Positions 22,114 to 33,414 are shown, counted from the first letter of the stretch. The stretch: DNA of 64,000 nucleotides from Symbiodinium natans (GCA_905221605.1 CAJNDS010000557.1:1526579-1590578); one strand, 5' to 3'. Notes: a model not told the origin generated them from the sequence alone. Numbers and translations: made by a program.

Positions 22114-23612
22114 GGTTTAGTTTGACTGTGGGTTGGGGTGTGTCCTCAGGCCCTAAACCCCAAACCCCAAACCCCGAACCGCAAACCCGAAAACCTAAAC
22201 CCTGCGTCGACCCCCACATACGGCCATCAGGCTCAGCCGACAGCGGGGGGCCCCTAAGGTGGGTCTGCCCCCATTTAAGCCTCTGCGGGGCGTAAGGGTT
22301 TAATCGCTTCCCCCTTTTATTACATGGACCCCTAATAATTAAATCACTTTCCGGAAAATCCTGCCGAAACCAACCCCGCCTTTAAAACCCTATTCCGAAT
22401 TGGGGGGGTTCAGGCCTCCAAGAAACCCCTCAACACCAATAAAACCCTCAGAGGGTTTAGGCTTGGGGGTCTAGGGTTGAGAGCCCAGTCTTTTCGCAGC
22501 ACTCTCTCTATCTTTCTCTTTCTCTCTTTCAGTTTACACCACACTTACTTAAGTTGATTACTTGAGTAACCCTGAAGTCTAGTGAGTTATCACATTTCGA
22601 TAAGAATACCCCCTAATCATAAAGACACTTTTCGAATTTTTAACGGGGGGGGATTTTTAACGGGGGGGAGGGGAGGGGAGGGCGGTTTAGGTTTTAGGGT
22701 TTGGGGTTTAGGGTTTGGCGTCAGCCTTGTGAGTAGAAGGGCTCGAAATTCCATAGCCTTCGGACTTCACCCACTGAAGCCTGGACAACAGCGACATTTG
22801 TCATCCCCACACGACACCTATTGGCTTTGTGGCTTAAGGGGTTTAGGGTATAAGTACAGGGGTTTAGGGCTTTGGGGCGTTCTAGCCCAAACCCTAAACC
22901 CCCAACCCCCCCGCCCGAAGAGACATTAGGTAGCCTGTTTCCCCCGAAGAGCGCCTGGCCCGGAGGCGAAGCACGCCCGCCGGCACAGGCTCCTGCTGGA
23001 TTGTTTATCTCAGGGCCCTGTGCGGGTGTTCGGGCTGAGTGGTTTAAAGGGTAAGCCGTAAAAGCCCATAAACCCCCAAGCCCGAACCCCCTTCTGAGCC
23101 CTACAAACCCCAAACCCCTACATGCCCCAACCCCTTATAGGGAGGGAGTCCTAGGAAACCGCGGGTGCAGTGGTCAGGGTGCCGGTGTAGCTGTCGAGGT
23201 TGAGGGTTGAGGGTTGAGGGTCTAGGGGTGAGAGCGGGCTGTTTCAGCGATTCGGGCTTGAGGCTGATCATTCAGGTACAAGGGCTTTAGGTGGCTTAAG
23301 CTTAGAGGCTTAGAGGTTCAGACTTTGTGGGGGTGAGTTTAGGAAACTTCCGATCTTACTCAGCTCCCGCTGCGTCAGGAAGCGGACTGCAAAACTCAGG
23401 TGGAAGAGCAGGCGCGGCCCGGTCGGTGTAGTTCTGGGGCTCAACCTCCCCCTACATACCCTGAATCGTAAACCCCAAGGGCCCCCAAAACAGTCCTGAA
23501 AAGTCCATCGCGGTCTCGACATTGCTAGGAAGTGATAGTGACACTGCGAACAGTTGAGCTTAGGGCCATGACTCTGTAGGCTTTTCAACGGCTCGAGCCC
23601 AAGAGACCAGTG
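22114..23612. other. Intergenic region upstream of the GH7 gene
   Basis: Telomere-like variants alternate with unique DNA and G/C runs (22640-22680). A pair of AT-richer stretches at 22300-22400 and 22560-22640 shares text such as CCCCCTAAT and CACTTT and may be an old inverted element. No gene supported. Confidence 0.45.
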
Positions 23613-23625
23613 CGCTTGCTTGCAG
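23613..23625 (+). promoter_or_regulatory. Candidate spliced-leader acceptor of the GH7 gene
   Basis: GCGCTTGCTTGCAG ends 20 bases before the ATG at 23646. Dinoflagellate nuclear mRNAs receive a trans-spliced leader at an AG; this is the nearest AG with an upstream pyrimidine-containing stretch. Position only; no leader sequence is encoded here. Confidence 0.35.
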
Positions 23626-23645
23626 AGAGCTGCGACCCCGCTGTC

Positions 23646-25169
23646 ATGCTCGCAGTCTTTTTGAGTCTCTGTACCTTGGCATCTGCCCAGCAGGTCGGAA
23701 CCCATGAGGAGGAGGGGCATCCCGGGATGGCCCTCTGGACATGTGACGCTGGAGGTTGCTCGAAGGAGATGAAGTCCATCGTGCTCGATGCGAACTGGCG
23801 CTGGCTCCACAACGGCCAGTACACGAACTGCTACAAGGATGGTGACTGGGACAAGACCTTGTGCCCCGACCCCGTGACATGCGCCTTGAACTGTCACATG
23901 GAGGGCAACTCGGAGAAGCAGTACAAGAGTACCTATGGAATCCAGCCGGTTCAGGATGGCATCGAATTGGACTTTGTAACCACAACCAAGTATGGATCCA
24001 ACTATGGCTCTCGGGTCTACATGCTGGACGACGAGAACCACTATCAGATGTTCAAGCTCAAGAACAGGGAGTTCACGCTGACGGCAGACATGGCAAAGAT
24101 GCCATGTGGCCTGAACGGCGCAGTGTACTTTGTGGAGATGGATGCAGATGGTGGGAAGGCTCGGAGCGGGGGAACCAACGCAGCCGGAGCCAAGTACGGC
24201 ACGGGCTACTGTGATGCACAGTGCCCCCATGACATGAAGTTCATGAACGGGAAGGCCAATATCGTCGGCTGGAACGCCAGCCATGACCCTCCCATCGGAT
24301 CCTGGGGCATCTGCTGTGCAGAGATGGATATCTGGGAGGCCAACAGCCGTGCTACCGCCTACACGCCGCACCCTTGCTCCATCACCGGTCCATACGTCTG
24401 TGAGGGCACCGAGTGCGGTGACAATTCCGAGGACGAACGCTACGATGGCGTCTGCGACAAGGACGGCTGTGACTACAACCACTACCGGCTTGGTGACAAG
24501 CAGTACTATGGACGTGGCAACGGCTTCACAGTCAACTCCAAGAAGAAGCTGACTGTCGTCACGCAGTTCATCACCGAGGGCAACACGGATGATGGAGACC
24601 TCATCGACATTCGACGCTTCTACGTGCAGGATGGGCGGGTCATTCCAAACTCCAACATCTCCATTGCAGGCATGACCGGAGATTCCGTCACCGATGCCAC
24701 CTGTGCAGCAATGAAGACAGCCTTCGGAGACATCAACGACTTCGCGCGGAAGGGTGGCCTTAAGGCTATGGGGGAAGCCTTGCAGCGAGGCATGGTGCTT
24801 GTGATGTCACTCTGGGACGACTCAGATGCCAACATGCTCTGGCTGGACTCGGACTACCCCCTGGATAAGGATCCGAGCCTGCCCGGTGTGAACAGGGGCC
24901 CATGCAGGACCGACACGGGTCTGCCAGCCTACCTTCGCGACAAGCAGCTTCCGCAGCAGTTCAGCCGTTTGTTCTCTTTGTGTCTCTTGCTTGGTTTAGT
25001 TCTCATGAGCATGTAGGCAAGACTGCCGAGGTATCCTCGTGCCCGAGTGCGGTACAGCAAGATCAAGGTTGGCACTCTTGGCTCAACCTTCCGTGCAGGG
25101 GGCGACGAGGACGATGACGAAGACGACATTTACGGTGACGACAGGAGGCTGAGTGAAGTGCACATCTAA
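23646..25169 (+). CDS. GH7 cellobiohydrolase / cellulase (two exons)
   Basis: Exons 23646-24943 and 25031-25169 join in phase (AA|G) to give 478 residues. Residues 1-14 (MLAVFLSLCTLASA) are a secretion signal followed by QQVGTH, as in fungal GH7 enzymes. Family hallmarks include VLDANWRWLH, TNCY, the Cys-rich TCALNCH, and the catalytic EMDIWE with E226, D228 and E231 (nucleophile and acid/base of the retaining mechanism that cuts cellulose from chain ends). LGSTF marks the usual C-terminal strand. After it comes an acidic tail, GGDEDDDEDD, instead of a linker and CBM1, so there is no cellulose-binding module. I chose ATG 23646 rather than an upstream GTG because it starts the signal peptide. 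Read without splicing, the frame runs into the intron and ends at TAG 25014 with a false hydrophobic tail. GH7 enzymes in dinoflagellates are linked to cell-wall turnover and cyst or cell-cycle change. No repeats interrupt the coding part, unlike its neighbours. Confidence 0.95.
24944..25030 (+). other. GC-AG intron of the GH7 gene
   Basis: 87 nt, GACAA|GCAGCTTCC to CTGCCGAG|GTATCC. Its removal restores D-K-Y-P-R-A-R-V-R-Y-S, the conserved GH7 C-terminal run, and removes three in-frame stops including TAG 25014. GC donors are frequent in dinoflagellates. This intron carries no telomere-like repeat. Confidence 0.9.
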
Positions 25170-26906
25170 TTATGGCTTAACGTGCCATTCTTTAGTATGG
25201 CTACCACTGACAATCACTGGCAGCCGCAGGCGCATGCTAATTGCATGTCGCATGGATAAGTTTCACTCCGACAGCCTGGTATACCCTGGGGCTCCAAGTA
25301 TACCAAAATCACCTACATTGAGGTCTAAAGTCTGTAAATACTACCTACTTTGGGCCATTTGGAGCCTCAGGGATAAGCTTTTATAGTCGTTGGGAATCAT
25401 ACCCTCGAATTCTGCCAGAGCCTTGAGGAGGTGCATGCGAATTGCACGCGAGCCCGATGCTCCCTGGGTATTACAGCACAGGATCGAACCCAGCGGTCAT
25501 CGTGTTGCACACTTTTGACTGCATGATTTTGGCCGGCCTGACTAACAGGCACGCGAAAAGAGCAGCCCTTGCGCGCCGCACTTTGCCACAGCTTCGAGGG
25601 ACGTGTCACGCATTTTGTGCCGGGGCGGCAGGCCGGTCTTTACCTGCCTACGGCTTCCATTCTGGGCTTTAAGGTTCACGCCTTGGTAAAGCAAGTTGCT
25701 TCCCTGCCTCTCATGATGAATGACCCAACGTAGTCACAACGCAGAAGCAGTCATCTCCGAAGCGTTAACGGGTCCTAAACCCTAAGACCTAGGCCGCTCG
25801 AAGCCCTAAACCCCAAACGTCACCAAACCCTAAACTATAGCACTGAACCCTAAACCCTAAACCCTAAACGGCCCTAAGCCCTAAACCTAAACCCTGCACC
25901 CTCGTTCCTGTGTTCCATGCTCCCGGCTCCATCGCGGCACCGCTGCCTGGTTGGCATCATTTCCGAGCAGCACCCTAAATTTGAACCCTACGTACCTGAA
26001 TTACCCGAAGCCCTCAACCCTAAACCCTCAACCCTGAAAACGCATGTTGTCGGGTTTCTTGACACATAAGAGCTCACCCTAGTAGGGCTTGTGACAGGTA
26101 GGTTTTGGGGTTCTCAGGTTTCCGACTTGGTGCGGGACGCAGAACCCGGTAGGGAGGGTTAGATTTGGCCCGGTGCCTTTTCTCCCTGTAGCCATTGACC
26201 TGACCTGACCCTGAAGAAAGCCCGAAATCCCCAATAGGCAAATAAAGCCCTAACCCGAAGAACACCTGAAACCATACTAAACCGAAAGCCCTGACTCCTC
26301 GAAGTTATAATATAGGGGTCGGAATAATTACGAATAGCACTCCCTGGGGTCCCTTTATGACTATACTGTCATAACCCCCCCCCCCCCCCGGCCCCACCCT
26401 ATTCTAACTATGATGTTCTTAAGGACCCTAAACCCTAAACCCTAAACCCTAAACCCTAAACCCTAAACCCTAAACCCTAAACCCTAAACCCATGTCCTGC
26501 TGCGTGAGATCGTTGCCGAGCCACCGGGCGTTCTGGCTGTGCCAGAGGTTGGCCCTTGAACTGTTTGCATGGTTTAGGGTTTAGGGTTTAGGGTTTTTTT
26601 GGGTTTATAGGCCTTTTGGGCTTGGGGGTTTTGGGTTTTTGGCGTTTGGGGTTTAGGGGGTTCGGGCTTTCGGGCTTCCTGGGGGGTGTCCGTGACTTTT
26701 TCTGGCCAAGATGTGGGTTGAGTTGGTGTTGGGGCGAGGCCACTTGCATCATCCATACTGTGTGCATGGCATGGTTTTGGAGGGTCCATTGCTCTACCCC
26801 ATTGAGTCAACAAATTGCTGGCTGCAAGATCTACCCCTAAACCCTAAGCCCAAAACCCTAAACCCTAAACCCTAAACCCTAAGCCCTAAGCCCTAAACCC
26901 TACCAG
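25170..26906. other. Region downstream of the GH7 gene, unresolved islands
   Basis: Unique DNA to about 25770 (3' region of the GH7 gene, no poly-A signal recognised) is followed by CCCTAAA text. The islands 25911-25973 and 26491-26575 are open on both strands in more than one frame (for example HVLLREIVAEPPGVLAVPE on +, NLWHSQNARWLGNDLTQQDM on minus), so I do not assign them. CCCTAAA array at 26425-26492. Confidence 0.45.
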
Positions 26907-26963
26907 GAGCAGCAGCTCAAACGGAACTCGACCCGAATGAAAGTCAAGAACGACCTGAACCCT
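26907..26963 (+). CDS. Exon candidate, charged helix
   Basis: The acceptor CCTACCAG| and a GC donor (AACCCT|GCGCCC) enclose 19 codons in phase 0: EQQLKRNSTRMKVKNDLNP. Strongly charged and helical. The intron that follows starts in CCCTGAAC text. The minus-strand reading is less protein-like. Confidence 0.5.
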
Positions 26964-27189
26964 GCGCCCTGAACTCTGACGTGCCCTTCCTGGGACCCTA
27001 TGTACCTTACAGTTTTAAGGGTGATGCCTACTAGAATAGGGTTTAGGGTTTAGGGTTTAGGGTTTAGGGCTACTGATCTGTAGGAACATATGGTCCCAGG
27101 TATACCATGTGTCCTGATTCCCTACTGTCAACACAGGCCTCCCCCCCAAGGCGGGCACCAATTCTCCGCCGGTCTGTCTGCATAGGGCC

Positions 27190-27290
27190 CGGAGTAGGCC
27201 CTTATTTTCTTTGTTTGGGGTTTAGGGTCCCTTATAATCCTCTTAAAACCAAAAAAGGCACCCTTTTTTATTCCTAGGTTACTCTTGGGT
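27190..27290. mobile_element. Degenerate relative of element family A
   Basis: Text such as GGCCCTTATTTTC, GTCCCTTATAATCC and AAAAAAGGCACCC follows the layout of family A, but the end repeats are eroded. A similar eroded copy lies near 12555-12670. Confidence 0.4.
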
Positions 27291-27962
27291 GTTTAGGGTT
27301 TAGGGTTTAGGGTTGAGGGTTGAGGGTTTAAGTTTAGGGTTTAGGGTTTATAGGGTTTATAGGGTTTAGGGTTTAGGGATTGGTTTACCAATAGGGGACC
27401 CCGAAAATAGACCCCAGAATAGTAGTAAGAAGGGGAAACCCCCCACATGAGGTTAAGAGCTTTCCGCCCGTTGCCGTTTTTTGCCGTTTGGGGCCCACAG
27501 CTTTGAGGATATGAAGAGCGCAGGTTGGTTGGCAGAGAATGGCAGAAAGTTATGGTCTCCAGAATCCCTTGAAGGGGCAGAAAGCGGGAGAGAAGGGGGG
27601 TATCGAATTCCCTCAGTGTCCCTCTCGAGCCCCCGCGCAGAGCCCTAAACCCCGAAGCCCCAAACTCTAAACCCCGAACTTCTAGCCCCTAAGCCCTAAA
27701 CCCTATAAACCCTAAACCCTAAACTCTGAACCCCTCAGCCCTACATTCAGTAGGGATTCCGAAGCCTCCCACCACGCTTAGACGGGTCATGAAATCCTGC
27801 GCCCCGAGAAGCCCAAAGTCACGCCCAGCTCCCAGAAAGCATGTCTCCGTAGGATTTGAGGAAGCCTTGAGGCTTTTAGGGTCTAGTAGTTTAGGGTTTA
27901 GGGTTTAGGGTTCAGGGTTTAGGGTTTAGGGTTTAGGGTTTAGGGTTTAGGGCTACGAGAAG

Positions 27963-28061
27963 TAACGTCGAAACCAATGGGATGGCTTTTTTGACCCCGC
28001 CGGTGTCCTATGTGATCCCGTCCAGCGCCCAAGGCCGGGCTGCAGGGCTGGAAAGAAAGCG
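27963..28061 (+). CDS. Exon candidate, in phase with the next island
   Basis: 99 nt between ACGAGAAG| and AAAGCG|GTTTAGGG. The frame reads NVETNGMAFLTPPVSYVIPS, SAQGRAAGLERK and leaves two bases (CG). The island at 28155 starts with the base needed to continue (R-P-R-L-E-Q-D-T-A-G). The donor is the first GT of the following TTTAGGG array. No family recognised. Confidence 0.5.
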
Positions 28062-28154
28062 GTTTAGGGTTTAGGGTTTAGGGTTTAGGGTTTAGGGTTT
28101 AGGGTTTAGGGTCCAGGGTTCAAGGCTCAGGGTTAAGGCTTGTCACTTCTTCAG

Positions 28155-28188
28155 CCCACGCCTGGAGCAAGACACAGCTGGCATCGGG
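28155..28188 (+). CDS. Exon candidate following 27963-28061
   Basis: The acceptor CTTCTTCAG| and donor ATCGGG|GTTTGGGG. Joined to the previous exon it reads GLERKR-PRLEQDTAGIG, a charged helical stretch, with phase kept. 34 nt only, so support comes from the joint phase and splice signals. Confidence 0.4.
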
Positions 28189-28861
28189 GTTTGGGGCTTC
28201 GGGCGTAGGGTTTAGGGTCAGGGGTTTAGGGTTTAGGGTTTAGGGTTCTCATGTGGCCATTTTGGTGTCCCCGTTCTTGCAGGGTTGCTCGACTTTAAGC
28301 TAAACTCTTCTCCTCGCCCGGCCTGCTCCTATCCACCCCGGAGTATCCCCAGCAACCTCCCTAAATACCCATGGGTCTAGGGTTTAGGGTTTAGGGTTAG
28401 GGTTTAGGGGTTTAGGGTTTAGGGTGTAGAACGGGTCAGCTGAACGCATTAGTATGCAGACATGCCCACCCCAAGGCCACCCTATCACAACTCAAAACGA
28501 AACCAAGCCGGAGCCAGCCAAAACCAGCCAGCCATTCAACATTTTTCTGCGTCGGATTAGCTACATGGCGAAAGTGTGGTTATGAAATGAGGCCTTATGA
28601 AAAACAAGCCCAGAAGCTTGTGTTCAGCACATGTAAAGAAACTGCAGCCAAAAAAAAATAGGTTTTGCGTTGGGGGAGTCTTCGGCCGGAGGGCCTTCTC
28701 ATTGTTTTCTTTTTTCTCTATGTCGGATTGTCGAGCGGGTTTTTTTTCGAAGCTTTGCGCAACATAGTCAGAAGTTTCCAAAATCCCAGAAATCCCCAAA
28801 AAGTTGGTCTGGGAGAAGCTCAGAAATTGGGGCAGCCCGTGGTGGGGTGAAGCCCCAAAAA

Positions 28862-29872
28862 AATTCTGAAATGGTCTGGGAAAAGCCCAGAAGCCCAAAA
28901 AGGCTCCAAGAAACTGTCCGGGAGGAGCTCTACAAGGTGCAGAAACGGCTCAGAAATTGTCTTGGAGGAGCTCAAAAAAAAGGTGCAGAAATTGTCCGGG
29001 AGGAACCCCAAAAGGCTCAGAAACTGTGCGGGAGAAGCCCAAAAAGGCTCAGAAACTGTCCGGGAGGAATCGCAAAAGGCTCAGAAATTGTGCGGGAGAA
29101 GCCCAAAAAGGCTCATAAACTGTCCGGAAGGTGCCCAAAAAGGCTCAGAAACTGTCCGGGAAAAGCCCGAAAAGGCTCAGAAACTGTCCAGGCGGAGCCT
29201 TTTTCCGGGAGGAGCCCAAAAAGCCCAAAAAGGCTCAGAAATTGTCCGGCGGGAGGAGCCCAAAAAGGCTCCAAGAAACTGTCCGGGAGAACCCAAAAAG
29301 GCTCCCTCAGAAACTGTCCGAAAGGAGCCCAAAAAGGCTCCAAAAGGGCCATTGTCCAGGAGGCCAAAAAGGCTCAGATACTGTCCGGGAGGAGCCCAAA
29401 AAGGCTCAGAAACTGTCCGGGAGAAGCCCAAAAAGGCTCAGAAACTGTCCGGGAGGAAAGGCTCAGAAATTGTCCGGGAGGAGCCCAAAAAGGCTCAGAA
29501 ACTGTCCGGGAGAAGCCCAAACAGGCTCAGAAACTGTCCGAAAGGAGCCCAAAAAGGCTCAGAAACTGTCCGGGAGGAGCCCGAAAAGGCTCCGAAACTG
29601 TGCGGGAGGAGCCCGGGAGGAGCCCACAAAGGCGCAGAAACTGTCCGGAAGGCTCAAAAAGGCTCAAAAACTGTCCGGGAGGCCAAAAAGGCTCAGAAAC
29701 TGTCCGGGAGGAGCCCAAAAAGGCTCTGAAACTGTCCGGGAGGAGGCCAAAAAGGCTCAGAAACTGTCCGGGAGGAACCGAAAAGGCTCCGAAACTGTCC
29801 GGGAGGAGCCCAAAAAGGCTCAGAAACTGTCCGGGAGGAGCCCAAAAAGGCTCAGAAATGGTCCGGGAGGGA
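28862..29872. repeat. 32-bp minisatellite, open in all three + frames
   Basis: Units of about 32 bp on the theme GGCTCAGAAACTGTCCGGGA + GGAGCCCAAAAA. Because 32 is not a multiple of three, and the unit has no stop in any + frame, all three + frames stay open for hundreds of codons and each cycles through the same peptides (KAQKLSGRSPKRLRNCPGG-type). A frame of 434 codons starting at 28670 crosses it. I regard this as repeat-driven, with coding unproven. Confidence 0.85.
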
Positions 29873-30001
29873 GGCTGGGCCGAAAGGGAAAGGACACCCC
29901 CCCCGCCTCGCGAGAGCAAAAGTGTGGGGTTTAGGGCGAAAAAATATAACTGTGACAATGCTAGGCGACTCTAGCTAGGCGACCCTCTCAGGGGTGTGCC
30001 T

Positions 30002-30031
30002 GGCAGGCTCTGCAGCCCAGCAGAGCCTGCC
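30002..30031. repeat. Perfect 12-bp stem hairpin in block copy 1
   Basis: GGCAGGCTCTGC - AGCCCA - GCAGAGCCTGCC. The same hairpin is at 31684-31713 in copy 2. It could act at the RNA level or be a recombination relic. Confidence 0.8.
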
Positions 30032-30145
30032 GTGGTCTCGCTGAGCGCTCGACTGCGCCCGCCTACCCCAACAGAGGTGAGAGGGGTGGCGGGCGGGAGG
30101 GGTGGCGGGCGGGTTTAGTTTAGGGTTTAGGGTTTAGGGTTTAGG

Positions 30146-31777
30146 GTGTAGAACGGGTCAGCTGAACGCATTAGTATGCAGACATGCCCACCCCAAGGCC
30201 ACCCTATCACAACTCAAAACGAAACCAAGCCGGAGCCAGCCAAAACCAGCCAGCCATTCAACATTTTTCTGCGTCGGATTAGCTACATGGCGAAAGTGTG
30301 GTTATGAAATGAGGCCTTATGAAAAACAAGCCCAGAAGCTTGTGTTCAGGACATGTAAAGAAACTGCAGCCAAAAAAAAATAGGTTTTGCGTTGGGGGAG
30401 TCTTCGGCCGGAGGGCCTTCTCATTGTTTTCTTTTTTCTCTATGTCGGATTGTCGAGCGGGTTTTTTTTCGAAGCTTTGCGCAACATAGTCAGAAGTTTC
30501 CAAAATCCCAGAAATCCCCAAAAAGTTGGTCTGGGAGAAGCTCAGAAATTGGGGCAGCCCGTGGTGGGGTGAAGCCCCAAAAAAATTCTGAAATGGTCTG
30601 GGAAAAGCCTAGAAGCCCAAAAAGGCTCCAAGAAACTGTCCGGGAGGAGCTCTACAAGGTGCAGAAACGGCTCAGAAATTGTCCTGGAGGAGCTCAAAAA
30701 AAAGGTGCAGAAATTGTCCGGGAGGAACCCCAAAAGGCTCAGAAACTGTGCGGGAGAAGCCCAAAAAGGCTCAGAAACTGTCCGGGAGGAATCGCAAAAG
30801 GCTCAGAAATTGTGCGGGAGAAGCCCAAAAAGGCTCATAAACTGTCCGGAAGGTGCCCAAAAAGGCTCAGAAACTGTCCGGGAAAAGCCCGAAAAGGCTC
30901 AGAAATTGTCCGGCGGGAGGAGCCCAAAAAGGCTCCAAGAAACTGTCCGGGAGAACCCAAAAAGGCTCCCTCAGAAACTGTCCGAAAGGAGCCCAAAAAG
31001 GCTCCAAAAGGGCCATTGTCCAGGAGGCCAAAAAGGCTCAGATACTGTCCGGGAGGAGCCCAAAAAGGCTCAGAAACTGTCCGGGAGAAGCCCAAAAAGG
31101 CTCAGAAACTGTCCGGGAGGAAAGGCTCAGAAATTGTCCGGGAGGAGCCCAAAAAGGCTCAGAAACTGTCCGGGAGAAGCCCAAACAGGCTCAGAAACTG
31201 TCCGAAAGGAGCCCAAAAAGGCTCAGAAACTGTCCGGGAGGAGCCCGAAAAGGCTCCGAAACTGTGCGGGAGGAGCCCAAAAAGGCTCAGAAACTGTCCG
31301 GGAGGAGCCCACAAAGGCGCAGAAACTGTCCGGAAGGCTCAAAAAGGCTCAAAAACTGTCCGGGAGGCCAAAAAGGCTGAAACTGTCCGGGAGGAGCCCA
31401 AAAAGGCTCTGAAACTGTCCGGGAGGAGGCCAAAAAGGCTCAGAAACTGTCCGGGAGGAACCGAAAAGGCTCCGAAACTGTCCGGGAGGAGCCTAAAAAG
31501 GCTCAGAAACTGTCCGGGAGGAGCCCAAAAAGGCTCAGAAATGGTCCGGGAGGGAGGCTGGGCCGAAAGGGAAAGGACACCCCCCCGCCTCGCGGGAGCA
31601 AAAGTGTGGGGTTTAGGGCGAAAAAATATAACTGTGACAATGCTAGGCGACTCTAGCTAGGCGACCCTCTCAGGGGTGTGCCTGGCAGGCTCTGCAGCCC
31701 AGCAGAGCCTGCCGTGGTCTCGCTGAGCGCTCGACTGCGCCCGCCTACCCCAACAGAGGTGAGAGGGGTGGCGGGCG
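30146..31777 (+). repeat. 1.7-kb duplicated block, copy 2
   Basis: Near-identical to 28424-30112 over the 5' unique part. It differs in the minisatellite by loss of whole or partial units. The + frame starting at 30392 is 422 codons. A long TTTAGGG array (31781-31860) follows directly. Confidence 0.95.
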
Positions 31778-31780
31778 GGT

Positions 31781-31860
31781 TTAGGGTTTAGGGTTTAGGG
31801 TTTAGGGTTTAGGGTTTAGGGTTTAGGGTTTAGGGTTTAGGGTTTAGGGTTTAGGGTTTG
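31781..31860. repeat. TTTAGGG array
   Basis: About 11 perfect units immediately follow the second copy of the duplicated block, and a shorter run precedes each copy. Telomere-like text therefore brackets both copies. Confidence 0.9.
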
Positions 31861-32785
31861 TGTCCTGGAGTGCCCAACCCCAAACAAGTGCAAATCTGTA
31901 GGGCGGGGATCTTCGAAGTAAAATACTTCTCCTTTCAGTTTAAGGTGACCCTGGGCCCAACATGAGTCAACCTCCCTATACCAGGGTATTTATAGAGGGG
32001 CTTATGAGGTACCGAATTCCTTCATTCCCTACGCAGAACGAGTAGGATACCCTAAACCCTAAACCCCAAACCCTAAACCCTCAACCCTAATGCTTTACAG
32101 CCAAACGCCGGTGTGGGGGCGGTTGCATCGGCTTCGGTAAGGTCTGCCTTTGGGTTCTCAACGCTTGGCACAGAGACTTCATAAAGCGCCAAACCATGCT
32201 CTAAACCCGAACCCTCATTTAAGCCCAACACCTTAAACGCTTAAACCCCAAAATCCCAAAACCCTGAACCCCAAGAAAAGCCTTGGCCCGTACTGACCCA
32301 AATCCCTATGTTAAGCCCCTAAACTCCAAAACCCTGAAGCCTATAACCCCACCCCAAACCCCCTGAACCCCCCTATACACTAAAAGCTGAAACCCCAAAG
32401 CCCCTAAACCCAAAACCCTCGAAACCCCTAAACCTCCCCCCCCAAAACCCTCAATCTCCAGGTGGGCCGTACGTCTCCACGAAGTCCGTGCGCATCCAGG
32501 AAAGTTTCTCTGGCAGAAGCCCCCCTAAACCGTGAACTCCGAACCCTAAACCCCCAAACCCTAATTCCCACAATTTCCTGAAACCCTAAACCCTAAAGCC
32601 TAAACCAAAACCCTGAACCCTGCAAATAGGTTTACGGCTCATCAAACAAACCCCAAGCCAGAATCGTCTAAAGACCAAGATTCCCTGTAAACCCTACCTT
32701 GAGAACCCCAATCCTATGTTGCTGTGGGTCATTGTGATCAGGCCCCCTTTCGGGATCCTTCGGTTTTGGGGGGGTTTCCGAGGTT

Positions 32786-32887
32786 GACCCTAAACCCTAA
32801 ACCCTAAACCCTAAACCCTAAACCCTAAACCCTAAACCCTAAACCCTAAACCCTAAACCCTAAACCCTAAACCCTAAACCCTAAACC
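32786..32887. repeat. CCCTAAA array
   Basis: About 14 perfect CCCTAAA units. Confidence 0.92.
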
Positions 32888-33414
32888 GCCAACTCGACAT
32901 CAGCGGCTGCGCCGTGTTCTGTCCACTTGGATGCCGTCCCTGAAGCCGAGCTCCGACGGCCGCAGGCTGTCCACACTCCCGGGATGCCGGCTTCGATTCC
33001 ATTGTTTAGGGTTTAGGGTTTAGGGTTTAGGGTTTAGGGTTTAGGGTTTAGGGTTTAGGGTTTAGGGATCATTGCCTCAGCTTGGTGTATGGACAGATTG
33101 AATCCCAGGACCGGTATGTGCGTGGACGGCAGGCTTTGCAGCACGTATGGCAGAACAAGCTGTAGCTCTGAGACCGTGAGCGCTGTGCCTTCCACGTCTG
33201 AACCTGTAAGAGTCAGAGTTGATAAGGTTCCGAGTCCAATGCTTATAAGGTTTAGAGTATAGGGTTTGGGATTTAGGCTTAGGGTTTAGGGTTTAGGTAT
33301 AAGGTTGCTTCCGACCCAAGGATGGAGAGAGGGCCAACCAACCCCCCCCGCCCAGTCTGCAATCTAGCCGCAAGTTGCGGTCGGTTTCGTTTCCGTCGGA
33401 ACCCTCAGGGCAAG

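Larger units (their letters stand above)
28424..30112 (+). repeat. 1.7-kb duplicated block, copy 1
   Basis: From GTGTAGAACGGGTCAGC to GTGGCGGGCGGG. It contains unique DNA (28424-28860), a 32-bp minisatellite (28862-29872) and a tail with a perfect hairpin. It is repeated 1722 bp downstream with few substitutions and several unit-length insertions or deletions; copy 1 is longer, for example near 29190-29245. The copies are separated by a short TTTAGGG run. Confidence 0.95.

Noticed and set aside
23310-24482. 390-codon minus-strand frame
   Set aside because: It lies antisense over the GH7 catalytic domain, whose + reading has signal peptide, catalytic residues and a conserved end. The minus frame has no motif and is a shadow.
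28250-28275. Relict dinoflagellate spliced leader (GGCCATTTTGG)
   Set aside because: About ten bases match the leader core, but the following CTCAAG is missing and the flanks do not agree. Chance match is likely.
28670-29974. 434-codon frame (and the 422-codon counterpart at 30392-31660)
   Set aside because: Open because a 32-bp repeat without stops cycles through all frames; the other + frames are equally open. I keep it as a repeat with a note, not as a gene.
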